DNA of 64,000 nucleotides from Hydractinia symbiolongicarpus. Its lineage: Eukaryota; Cnidaria; Hydrozoa; Anthoathecata; Hydractiniidae. Under the pieces are notes generated by a model that had not been told where the DNA came from, ran no database searches, and was given only the letters and a program-made list of their open reading frames with translations. The DNA is taken from positions 18,230,001-18,294,000 of the forward strand of contig NC_079883.1 of NCBI RefSeq assembly GCF_029227915.1, given 5' to 3'. Made by a program: the position numbers and the translations under genes. Position 1 is the first letter of the stretch. Each line of letters opens with the position of its first letter. Shown one piece after another: positions 49,067 to 60,768 of this stretch.

Positions 49067-50237
49067 ATTGCAGCCCTTAGGGGCCTGCACCTGTAATTGA
49101 CGGCGTTATAACGCCATGACACAATGGTAAACAACTTGGAACGTCGTAGTCCATTGAGAGTGGAAGGATTAGACGAATAGTAACCTGCGCAGGTACGTGG
49201 AACAACGCGAATTGGGTGTACGGCCTTTATTAGACTGCAAAAGGTCATATTACAGCCTTTAGAGACCTGTACACGTGGTTGACGGTGTTATAAAGCTGTG
49301 GCGCAATTGCAAACAACTTGGGACGTCGTAGTCCATTGAGAGTGGAAGGATAAGACCAATGGTAACCTGCGCAGGCACGTGGAACAACGTGATTCATGTA
49401 TGCGGACTTTATTAGGCTGCAAAAGGCCATATTACAGCCTTTAGGGGCCTGTACACGTGTTTGACGGTGTTGTAAGGCCGTGGCGCTATGGAAAACAACT
49501 TGGGACTTCGTAGTCCTTTGAGAGTGGAAGGATAAGACCAATGATAACCTGCGCAGGCATGTGCAACCACGTGATATACGTGTAAGGCCCTTATTAGTGT
49601 ACAAGAGGCTATATTACAGCCCTTAGGGTCTTGTACGTGTGAATGACGCTGCTATAAAGCCATGACACAATGGTAAACAACTTGGAACGTCGTAGTCCAT
49701 TGAGAGTGGAAGGATTAGACGAATAGTAACCTGCGCAGGCACGTGTACCAACGCGAATTGGGTGTACGGCCTTTATTAGGCTGCAAAAGGTCATATTACA
49801 GTCGTTAGACGCATGTACCCGTAGTTAACGGTGTTATTACGCCATGGCGCAATGGAAAACAACTTGGGACGTCGTAGTCCATTGAGAGTGGAAGGATAAG
49901 ACCAATGGTAACTTGCGCAGGCACGTGCAACCACGTGATATACGTGTAAGGCCTTTATTAGGGTACAAGAGGCTATATTGCAGCCCTTAGGGGCCTGTAC
50001 CTGTAATTGACGGCGTTATAACGCCATGACACAATGGTAAACAACTTGGAACGTCGTAGTCCATTGAGAGTGGAGGGATTAGACGAATAGTAACCTGCGC
50101 AGGTACGTGGAACAACGCGAATTGGGTGTACGGCCTTTATTAGGCTGTAAAAGGTCATATTACAGCCTTTAGAGACCTGTACACGTGGTTGACGGTGTTA
50201 TAAAGCTGTGGCGCAATTGCAAACAACTTGGGACGTC
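48418..50237 (+). repeat. 910-bp (5-monomer) tandem duplication, second locus
   Basis: 48418-49327 and 49328-50237 correspond to 25849-27668 at offset 22569. Shared private changes (AGGGTCTTG, GCTGCTATAAAG, GGAGGGATTAG, GGCTGTAAAAGG) show both loci descend from one duplicated ancestor. AACCACGTG and GGCCTGCACCTG (about 49085) are among its own changes. Confidence 0.8.
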
Positions 50238-52341
50238 TTAGTCCATTGAGAGTGGAAAGATTAGTCCGATCGTAACTTGCGCAGGCACGTGGAACAACGT
50301 GATTTATGTGTACGGCCTCTATTAGGCAGCAAAAGGCCATACTATAGCCTTTAGAGGCATGTACACGTGGCTGACTGTGTTATAAAGCCATGGCGCAATG
50401 GAAAACAACTTGGGACTTCGTAGTCCTTTGAGAGTGGAAGGATAAGACCAATGATGACCTGCGCAGGCACGTGCAACCACGTGATATACGTGTAAGGCCT
50501 TTATTAGGCTGCAAGAGGCCATATTACAGTCGTTAGACGCATGTACTTGTAGTTAACGGTGTTATAACGCCATGGCGCAATGGAAAACGACTTGTGACGT
50601 CGTAGTCCATTGAGAGTGGAAGGATTAGACCAATGGTAACCTGCGCAGGCACGTGCAACCACGTGATATACGTGTAAGGCCTTTATTAGGCTGCAAGAGG
50701 CCATATTACAGTGGTTAGACGCATGTACTTGTAGTTAACGGTGTTATAACGCCATGGCGCAATGGAAAACGACTTGTGACGTCGTAGTCCATTGAGAGTG
50801 GAAGGATTAGACCAATGGTAACCTGTGCAGGCACGTGGAACAACGTGATTTATGTATACGCACTTTATTAGGCCGCAAAAGGCCATATTACAGCCTTTAG
50901 GGGCCTGTACACGTGTTTGACGGTGTTGTGAAGCCGTGGCGCTATGAAAAACAACTTGGGACGTCGTAGTCCATTGAAAGTGGAAGGATAAGACCAATGC
51001 TAACCTGCGCAGGCACGTGCAACCACGTGATATGCGTGTAAGGCCTTTATTTGGCTGCAAGAGGTCATATTACAGTCGTTAGACGCATGTACTTGTAGTT
51101 AACGGTGTTATAAAGCCATGGCGCAATGGAAAACGACTTGTGACGTCGTAGTCCATTGAGAGTTAGAGGATAAGACCAATGGTAACCCGCGCAGGCACGT
51201 GGAACCACGTGATATACGTGTAAGGCCTTTATTAGGGTACAAAAGGCCATATTACAGCCTTTAGGGGCCTGTACACGTGTTTGACTGTGTTGTAAAGCCG
51301 TGGCGCTATGAAAAACAACTTGGGACTTCGTAGTCCTTTGAGAATGGAAGGATAAGACCAATGATAACCTGCGCAGGCATGTGCAACCACATGATATACG
51401 TGTAAGGCCCTTATTAGTGTACAAGAGGCTATATTACAGCCCTTAGGGACTTGTACGTGTGGCTGACGCTGTTATAAAGCCATGGCGCAATGAAAAACTA
51501 CTTGGGACGTCGTAGTTCATTGAGAGTGGAAGGAGAAGACTAATGGTAACCTGTGCAGGCACGTGCAACCACGTGATATATGTGTAAGGCCTTTATTAGG
51601 CTGCAAAAGGCCATATTACAGTCGTTAGACGCATGTACCCGTAGTTAACGGTGTTATAACGCCATGGCGCAATGGAAAAAAACTTGGAACGTCGTAGTCC
51701 ATTGAGAGTGGAAGGATTAGACGAATAGTAACCTGCGCAGGCACGTGGAACAACGCGAATTGGGTGTACGGCCTTTATTAGGCTGCAAAAGGTCATATTG
51801 CAGTCTTTAGAGACCTGTACACGTGGTTGACGGTGTTATAAAGCTGTGGCGCAATTGCAAACAACTTGGGACGTCTTAGTCCATTGAGAGTGGAAAGATT
51901 AGTCCGATCGTAACTTGCGCAGGCACGTGGAACAACGTCATATACGTGTAAGGCCTTTATTAGTGTACAAGAGGCTATATTACAGCCCTTAGGGCTTGTA
52001 CGTGTGGCTGACGCTGTTATAAAGCAATGGCGCAATGGAAAACGACTTGTGACGTCGTAGTCCATTGAGAGTGGAAGGATAAGACCAATGCTAACCTGCG
52101 CAGGCACGTGCAACCACGTGATATACGTGTAAGGCCTTTATTAGGCTGCAAGAGGCCATATTACAGTCGTTAGACGCATGTACTTGTAGTTAACGGTGTT
52201 ATAACGCCATGGCGCTATGAAAAACAACTTGGAACGTCGTAGTCCATTGAGAGTGGAAGGATAAGACCAATGGTAACTTGCGCAGGCACGTGCAACCACG
52301 TGATATACGTGTAAGGCCTTTATTAGGGTACAAGAGGCTAA
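49977..52341 (+). repeat. Gamma HOR unit, 13 monomers (2,365 bp)
   Basis: A shortened relative of 27408-31961: monomers corresponding to about 27930-28475 and 29230-30130 are missing. It carries the GTGGTTAGACGC monomer (about 50712), GAAAGTGGAAGG (about 50976) and a 1-bp deletion at 51994. Length is 13 x 182 minus 1. Confidence 0.75.
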
Positions 52342-53797
52342 ATTGCAGCCCTTAGGGGCCTGTACCTGTAATTGACGGCGTTATAACGCCATGACACAAT
52401 GGTAAACAACTTGGAACGTCGTGGTCCATTGAGAGTGGAAGGATTAGACGAATAGTAACCTGCGCAGGCACGTGGAACAACGTGATTTATGTGTACGGCC
52501 TCTATTAGGCAGCAAAAGGCCATACTATAGCCTTAAGAGGCATGTACACGTGGCTGACTGTGTTATAAAGCTATGGCGCAATGGAAAACAACTTGGGACT
52601 TCGTAGTCCTTTGAGAGTGGAAGGATAAGACCAATGATAACCTGCGCAGGCACGTGCAACCACGTGATATACGTGTAAGGCCTTTATTAGGCTGCAAGAG
52701 GCCATATTACAGCCCTTAGGGGCCTGTGCGCGTGGCTGACGCTGTTATAAAGCCATGGCGCAATTGCAAACAACTTGGGACGTCGTAGTCCATTGAGATT
52801 ACATGGACTAGTCCGATCGTAACTTGGGCAGGCACGTGGAACTACGTGATTTATGTGTGCGGCCTCTATTATGCAGCAAAAGGCCATACTATAGCCTTTA
52901 GAGGCCTGTACACGTGGCTAACTGTGTTATAAAGCCATGGCGCAATGGAAAACCACTTGGGACGTCGTAGTGCTTGGAGAGTGGAAGGATTACACCAATG
53001 CTAACCTGTGCAGGCACGTGCAACCACTTGATATACGTGTAAGGTCTTTATTAGGCCGCAAGAGGCCATATTACAGCCGTTTGGGGCCTGTGCGCGTGGC
53101 TGGCGCTGTTATAAAGCTATGGCGCAATGGAAAACAACTTGGGACGTCGTAGTCCATTGAGAGTGGAAGGATAAGACCAATGGTAACCTGCGCAGGCACG
53201 TGGAACAACGTCATTCATGTATGCGGACTTTATTAGGCCGCAAAAGGCCATATTACAGCCTTTAGGGGCCTGTACACGTGTTTGACGGTGTTGTAAGGCC
53301 GTGGCGCTATGGAAAACAACTTGGGACTTCGTAGTCCTTTGAGAGTGGAAGGATAAGACCAATGATAACCTGCGCAGGCATGTGCAACCACGTGATATAC
53401 GTGTAAGGCCCTTATTAGTGTACAAGAGGCTATATTACAGCCCTTAGGGGCTTGTACGTGTGAATGACGCTGTTATAAAGCCATGACACAATGGTAAACA
53501 ACTTGGAACGTCGTAGTCCATTGAGAGTGGAAGGATTAGACGAATAGTAACCTGCGCAGGCACGTGTACCAACGCGAATTGGGTGTACGGCCTTTATTAG
53601 GCTGCAAAAGGTCATATTACAGTCGTTAGACGCATTTACCCGTAGTTAACGGTGTTATTACGCCATGGCGCAATGGAAAACAACTTGGGACGTCGTAGTC
53701 CATTGAGAGTGGAAGGATAAGACCAATGGTAACTTGCGCAGGCACGTGCAACCACGTGATATACGTGTAAGGCCTTTATTAGGGTACAAGAGGCTAT
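52342..53797 (+). repeat. Shortened delta HOR unit, 8 monomers (1,456 bp)
   Basis: Starts with the CTAAATTGCAG C variant. Two monomers are missing relative to 24678-26497: one through a hybrid at about 52420-52480 (CGTGGTCC continuing into GGAACAACGTGATTTATG) and one at about 53075, where the connector CATATTACAG joins CCGTTTGGGG. The second junction opens a 71-codon plus-strand frame, a by-product. Confidence 0.78.
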
Positions 53798-56700
53798 ATT
53801 GCAGCCCTTAGGGGCCTGTACCTGTAATTGACGGCGTTATAACGCCATGACACAATGGTAAACAACTTGGAACGTCGTAGTCCATTGAGAGTGGAAGGAT
53901 TAGACGAATAGTAACCTGCGCAGGTACGTGGAACAACGCGAATTGGGTGTACGGCCTTTATTAGGCTGCAAAAGGTCATATTACAGCCTTTAGAGACCTG
54001 TACACGTGGTTGACGGTGTTATAAAGCTGTGGCGCAATTGCAAACAACTTGGGACGTCGTAGTCCATTGAGAGTGGAAGGATAAGACCAATGGTAACCTG
54101 CGCAGGCACGTGGAACAACGTGATTCATGTATGCGGACTTTATTAGGCTGCAAAAGGCCATATTACAGCCTTTAGGGGCCTGTACACGTGTTTGACGGTG
54201 TTGTAAGGCCGTGGCGCTATGGAAAACAACTTGGGACTTCGTAGTCCTTTGAGAGTGGAAGGATAAGACCAATGATAACCTGCGCAGGCATGTGCAACCA
54301 CGTGATATACGTGTAAGGCCTTTAATAGGCTTCAAGAGGCCATATTACAGCCGTTAGACGCATGTACTTGTAGTTAACGGTGTTATAACGCCATGGCGCA
54401 ATGGAAAACGACTTGTGACGTCGTAGTCCATTGAGAGTGGAAGGATTAGACCAATGGTAACCTGCGCAGGCACGTGGAACAACGTGATTTATGTATACGG
54501 ACTTTATTAGGCCGCCAAAGGCCATATTACAGCCTTTAGGGGCCTGTACACGTGTTTGACGGTGTTGTGAATTCGTGGCGCTATGAAAAACAACTTGGGA
54601 CTTCGTAGTCCTTTGAGAGTGGAAGGATAAGACCAATGATAACCTGCGCAGGCACGTGCAACCACGTGATATACGTGTAAGGCCTTTATTAGTGTACAAG
54701 AGGCTATATTACAGCAGTTAGGGGCTTGTACGTGTGGCTGACGCTGTTATAAAGCTATGGCGCAATAGAAAACAACTTGGGACTTCGTAGTCCTTTGAGA
54801 GTGGAAGGATAAGACCAATGATGACCTGCGCAGGCACGTGCAACCACGTGATATACGTGTAAGGCCTTTATTAGGCTGCAAGAGGCCATATTACAGTGGT
54901 TAGACGCATGTACTTGTAGTTAACGGTGTTATAACGCCATGGCACAATGGAAAACGACTTGTGACGTCGTAGTCCATTGAGAGTGGAAGGATTAGACCAA
55001 TGGTAACCTGTGCAGGCACGTGCAACCACGTGATATACGTGTAAGGCCTTTATTAGGCTGCAAGAGGCCATATTACAGTGGTTAGACGCATGTACTTGTA
55101 GTTAACGGTGTTATAACGCCATGGCGCAATGGAAAACGACTTGTGACGTCGTAGTCCATTGAGAGTGGAAGGATTAGACCAATGGTAACCTGTGCAGGCA
55201 CGTGGAACAACGTGATTTATGTATACGCACTTTATTAGGCCGCAAAAGGCCATATTACAGCCTTTAGGGGCCTGTACACGTGTTTGACGGTGTTGTGAAG
55301 CCGTGGCGCTATGAAAAACAACTTGGGACGTCGTAGTCCATTGAAAGTGGAAGGATAAGACCAATGCTAACCTGCGCAGGCACGTGCAACCACGTGATAT
55401 GCGTGTAAGGCCTTTATTAGGCTGCAAGAGGTCATATTACAGTCGTTAGACGCATGTACTTGTAGTTAACGGTGTTATAAAGCCATGGCGCAATGGAAAA
55501 CGACTTGTGACGTCGTAGTCCATTGAGAGTTAGAGGATAAGACCAATGGTAACCCGTGCAGGCACGTGGAACCACGTGATATACGTGTAAGGCCTTTATT
55601 AGGGTACAAAAGGCCATATTACAGCCTTTAGGGGCCTGTACACGTGTTTGACGGTGTTGTAAAGCCGTGGCGCTATGGAAAACAACTTGGGACTTCGTAG
55701 TCCTTTGAGAGTGGAAGGATAAGACCAATGATAACCTGCGCAGGCATGTGCAACCACGTGATATACGTGTAAGGCCCTTATTAGTGTACAAGAGGCTATA
55801 TTACAGCCCTTAGGGACTTGTACGTGTGGCTGACGCTGTTATAAAGCCATGGCGCAATGAAAAACTACTTGGGACGTCGTAGTTCATTGAGAGTGGAAGG
55901 AGAAGACTAATGGTAACCTGCGCAGGCACGTGCAACCACGTGATATATGTGTAAGGCCTTTATTAGGCTGCAAAAGGCCATATTACAGTCGTTAGACGCA
56001 TGTACCCGTAATTAACGGTGTTATAACGCAATGGCGCAATGGAAAAAAACTTGGAACGTCGTAGTCCATTGAGAGTGGAAGGATTAGACGAATAGTAACC
56101 TGCGCAGGCACGTGGAACCACGTGATATACGTGTAAGGCCTTTATTAGGGTACAAAAGGCCATATTACAGCCTTTAGGGGCCTGTACACGTGTTTGACTG
56201 TGTTGTAAAGCCGTGGCGCTATGAAAAACAACTTGGGACTTCGTAGTCCTTTGAGAATGGAAGGATAAGACCAATGATAACCTGCGCAGGCATGTGCAAC
56301 CACATGATATACGTGTAAGGCCCTTATTAGTGTACAAGAGGCTATATTACAGCCCTTAGGGACTTGTACGTGTGGCTGACGCTGTTATAAAGCCATGGCG
56401 CAATGAAAAACTACTTGGGACGTCGTAGTTCATTGAGAGTGGAAGGAGAAGACTAATGGTAACCTGCACAGGCACGTGCAACCACGTGATATATGTGTAA
56501 GGCCTTTATTAGGCTGCAAAAGGCCATATTACAGTCGTTAGACGCATGTACCCGTAGTTAACGGTGTTATAACGCCATGGCGCAATGGAAAAAAACTTGG
56601 AACGTCGTAGTCCATTGAGAGTGGAAGGATTAGACGAATAGTAACCTGCGCAGGCACGTGGAACAACGCGAATTGGGTGTACGGCCTTTATTAGGCTGCA

Positions 56701-57330
56701 AAAGGTCATATTGCAGTCTTTAGAGACCTGTACACGTGGTTGACGGTGTTATAAAGCTGTGGCGCAATTGCAAACAACTTGGGACGTCTTAGTCCATTGA
56801 GAGTGGAAAGATTAGTCCGATCGTAACTTGCGCAGGCACGTGGAACAACGTCATATACGTGTAAGGCCTTTATTAGTGTACAAGAGGCTATATTACAGCC
56901 CTTAGGGCTTGTACGTGTGGCTGACGCTGTTATAAAGCAATGGCGCAATGGAAAACGACTTGTGACGTCGTAGTCCATTGAGAGTGGAAGGATAAGACCA
57001 ATGCTAACCTGCGCAGGCACGTGCAACCACGTGATATACGTGTAAGGCCTTTATTAGGCTGCAAGAGGCCATATTACAGTCGTTAGACGCATGTACTTGT
57101 AGTAAACGGTGTTATAACGCCATGGCGCAATGGAAAACGACTTGTGACGTCGTAGTCCATTGAGAGTGGAAGGATTAGACAAATGGTAACCTGCGCAGTC
57201 ACGTGAAACAACGTGATTTATGTTTACGGACTTTATTAGGCCGCAAAAGGCCATATTACAGCCTTTAGGGGCCTGTACACGTGGTTGACGGTCTTATAAC
57301 GCCGTGGCGCTATGGAAAACAACTTGGGAC

Positions 57331-58058
57331 GTCGTAGTCCATTGAGAGTGGAAGGATAAGACCAATGCTAACCTGCGCAGGCACGTGCAACCACGTGATA
57401 TGCGTGTAAGGCATTTATTAGGCTGCAAGAGGTCATATTACAGTCGTTAGACGCATGTACTTGTAATCAACGGTGTTATAAAGCCATGGCGCAATGGAAA
57501 ACGACTTGTGACGTCGTAGTCCATTGAGAGTGAAAGGATAAGACCAATGGTAACCTGCGCAGGCACGTGGAACCACGTGATATACGTGTAAGGCCTTTAT
57601 TAGGGTACAAAAGGCCATATTACAGCCTTTAGGGGCCTGTACACGTGTTTGACGGTGTTGTAAAGCCGTAGCGCTATGGAAAACAACTTGGGACGTCGTA
57701 GTCCATTGAGAGTGGAAGGATAAGACCAATGCTAACCTGCGCAGGCACGTGCAACCACGTGATATGCGTGTAAGGCATTTATTAGGCTGCAAGAGGTCAT
57801 ATTACAGTCGTTAGACGCATGTACTTGTAATCAACGGTGTTATAAAGCCATGGCGCAATGGAAAACGACTTGTGACGTCGTAGTCCATTGAGAGTGAAAG
57901 GATAAGACCAATGGTAACCTGCGCAGGCACGTGGAACCACGTGATATACGTGTAAGGCCTTTATTAGGGTACAAAAGGCCATATTACAGCCTTTAGGGGT
58001 CTGTACACGTGTTTGACGGTGTTGTAAAGCCGTAGCGCTATGGAAAACAACTTGGGAC
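57331..58058 (+). repeat. Two-monomer tandem duplication (offset 364 bp)
   Basis: 57331-57694 and 57695-58058 repeat a pair marked by GTGTAAGGCATTTATT, TTGTAATCAACGG and GAGTGAAAGGATAAG. The related locus 2912-3275 has the pair once. The junction lies in CTATGGAAAACAACTTGGGAC at about 57675-57694, where the downstream base pattern switches from ACTTCG to ACGTCG. One difference seen: GGGGTCTG at about 57997. Confidence 0.82.
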
Positions 58059-59880
58059 TTCGTAGTCCTTTGGGAGTGGAAGGATTAGACAAATGGTAAC
58101 CTGCGCAGGCACGTGGAACAACGTGATTTATGTATACGGACTTTGTTAGGCGCAAAAGGCTATATTACAGCCCTTAGGGGCCTGTGCGCGTGGCTGACGC
58201 TGTTATAAAGCCATGGCGCAATTGCAAACAACTTGGGACGTCGTAGTCCATCGAGAGTACATGGACTAGTCCGATCGTAACTTGGGCAGGCACGTGGAAC
58301 TACGTGATTTATGTGTGCGGCCTCTATTAGGCAGCAAAAGGCCATACTATAGCCTTTAGAGGCCTGTACACGTGGCTGACTGTGTTATAAAGCCATGGCG
58401 CAATGGCAAACCACTTGGGACGTCGTAGTGCATGGAGAGTGGAAGGATTACACCAATGCTAACCTGTGCAGGCACGTGCAACCACTTGATATACGTGTAA
58501 GGTCTTTATTAGGCCGCAAGAGGCCATATTACAGTCGTTAGACGCATGTACTCGTAGTTAACGGTGTTATAACGCCATGGCGCAACGGAAAACGACTTGG
58601 GACTTCGTAGTCCCTTGAGAGGGGAAGGATTAGACCAATGGTAACCTGCGCAGGAACGTGCAACCACGTGATATACGTGAAAGGCCTTTATTAGGGTACA
58701 AGAGGCTATATTACAGATGTTAGGAGCCTGTGCGCGTGGCTGACGCTGTTATAAAGCTATGGCGCAATGGAAAACAACTTGGGACGTCGTAGTCCATTGA
58801 TAGTGGAAGGATAAGACCAATGGTAAACTGCGCAGGCACGTGGAACAACGTGATTTATGTATACGGACTTTATTAGGGCGTAAAAGGCCATATTACAGCC
58901 TTTAGGGGGCTGTACACGTGGTTGAAGGTCTTATAACGTTGTGGCGCTATGGAAAACCACTTGGGACGTCGTAGTCCATTGAGAGTGGAAGGATAAGACC
59001 AATGCTAACCTGCGCAGGCACGTGCAACCACGTGATATACGTGTAAGGCCTTTATTAGGCTGCAAGAGGCCATATTACAGTCGTTAGACGCATGTACTTG
59101 TAGTTAACGGTGTTATAACGCCATGGCGCAATGGAAAACAACTTGGGACGTCGTAGTCGATTGAGCGAGGAAGGATAAGACCAATGATAACCTGCGCAGG
59201 AACGTGCAACCACGTGATATACGTGTAAGGCCTTTATTAGAGTACAAGAGGCTATATTACAACCCTTAGGGGCCTGTGCGCGTGGCTGACGCTGTTATAA
59301 AGCCATGGCGAAATTGCAAACAACTTGGGACGTCGTAGTCCATTAAGAGTACATGGACTAGTCCGATCGTAACTTGGGCAGGCACGTGGAACTACGTGAT
59401 TTATGTGCGCGGACTTTATTAGGCCGCAAAAGGCCATATTACAGCCTTTAGGGGCCTGTACACGTGTTTGACGGTGTTGTAAAGCCGTGGCGCTATGGAA
59501 AACAACTTGGGACTTCGTAGTCTTTTGAGAGTGGAAGGATAAGACCAATGATAACCTGCGCAGGCATGTGCAACCACGTGATATACGTGTAAGGCCCTTA
59601 TTAGTGTACAAGAGGCTATATTACAGCCCTTAGGGGCTTGTACGTGTGGCTGACGCTGTTATAAAGCCATGACACAATGGTAAACAACTTGGAACGTCGT
59701 AGTCCATTGAGAGTGGAAGGATTAGACGAATAGTAACCTGCGCAGGCACGTGGAACAACGCGAATTGGGTGTACAGCCTCTATTAGGCAGCAAAAGGTCA
59801 TACTATAGCCTTTAGAGGCATGTACACGTGGCTGACTGTGTTATAAAGCCATGGCGCAATGGAAAACAACTTGGGACTTC

Positions 59881-60244
59881 GTAGTCCTTTGAGAGTGGAA
59901 GGATAAGACCAATGATAACTTGCGCAGGCACGTGCAACCACGTGATATACGTGTAAGGTTTTTATTAGTGTACAAGAGGCTATATTACAGTTCTTAGGGG
60001 CTTGTACGTGTGGCTGACGCTGTTATAAAGCCATGGCGCAATGGAAAACTACTTGGGACGTCGTAGTCCTTTGAGAGTGGAAGGATAAGACCAATGATAA
60101 CCTGCGCAGGCACGTGCAACCACGTGATATACGTGTAAGGTTTTTATTAGTGTACAAGAGGCTATATTACAGTTCTTAGGGGCTTGTACGTGTGGCTGAC
60201 GCTGTTATAAAGCCATGGCGCAATGAAAAACTACTTGGGACGTC
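59881..60244 (+). repeat. One-monomer tandem duplication in the diverged segment
   Basis: 59881-60062 and 60063-60244 share the private GTAAGGTTTTTATTAG and CAGTTCTTAGGGGC. Differences are ACTTGCGC versus ACCTGCGC and ATGGAAAAC versus ATGAAAAAC. Because the private changes are shared, the duplication is younger than they are. Confidence 0.82.
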
Positions 60245-60336
60245 GTAGTTCATTAAGAGTGGAAGGAGAAGACTAATGGTAACCTGCACAGGCACGTGCA
60301 ACCACGTGATATATGTGTAAGGCCTTTATTAAGGTT

Positions 60337-60358
60337 CAAAAGACGCATGTACGTGCAA
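60337..60358 (+). other. Compound 125-bp deletion scar
   Basis: CAAAAG is followed directly by ACGCATGTAC and then GTGCAACC. Compared with a normal monomer, 19 bp are missing at 60342/60343 and 106 bp at 60352/60353, leaving a 10-bp remnant. The first deletion ends at an AG repeat. Together they remove 125 bp, which is the amount needed to close the phase count. The scar produces a short plus-strand open frame of no likely significance. Confidence 0.8.
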
Positions 60359-60768
60359 CCACGTGATATACGTGTAAGGCCTTTATTAGGGTACAAGAAG
60401 CTATATTACAGCCGTTTGGGGCCTGTGCGCGTGGCGGACGCTGTTATAAAGCTATGGCGCAATGGAAAACACCTTGGGACGTCGTAGTCCATTGAGAGTG
60501 GAAGGATAAGACCAATGGTAACCTGCGCAGGCACGTGTACCAACGCGAATTGGGTGTACGGCCTTTATTAGGCTGCAAAAGGTCATATTACAGTCGTTAG
60601 ACGCATGTACCCGTAGTTAACTGTGTTATTACGCCATGGCGCAATGGAAAACAACTTGGGACGTCGTAGTCCATTGAGAGTGGAAGGATAAGACCAATGG
60701 TAACTTGCGCAGGCACGTGCAACCACGTGATATACGTGTAAGGCCTTTATTAGGGTACAAGAGGCTAT

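Larger units (their letters stand above)
58059..60640 (+). repeat. Diverged delta-like segment
   Basis: Same monomer order as delta but with numerous changes not seen elsewhere: CCATCGAGAG (58247), GTGCATGGAG (58428), CAGATGTTAGGAG (58713), GTCGATTGAGCGAGG (59155), CATTAAGAG (59341 and 60251), GGTTTTTATTAG (59957 and 60139). It also holds a 1-monomer duplication and the only large deletion. It looks less homogenised than the rest of the window. Confidence 0.7.
53798..60768 (+). repeat. Gamma HOR region and diverged segment (6,971 bp)
   Basis: 53798-57053 follows gamma (compare 26498 onward and 30670-31187). 57054-58058 uses alpha-cassette monomers including a fresh 2-monomer duplication. 58059-60640 holds delta-like monomers with many private substitutions. 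Length equals 39 monomers minus 125 bp, minus two single bases (56907 and 58150). Confidence 0.75.

Noticed and set aside
52937-53152. Plus-strand open frame of 71 codons
   Set aside because: It exists only because one monomer was deleted at about 53075. Its sequence is ordinary satellite read in the other direction.
60296-60487. Plus-strand open frame of 63 codons
   Set aside because: Created by the 125-bp compound deletion at 60343-60353; no conserved features.
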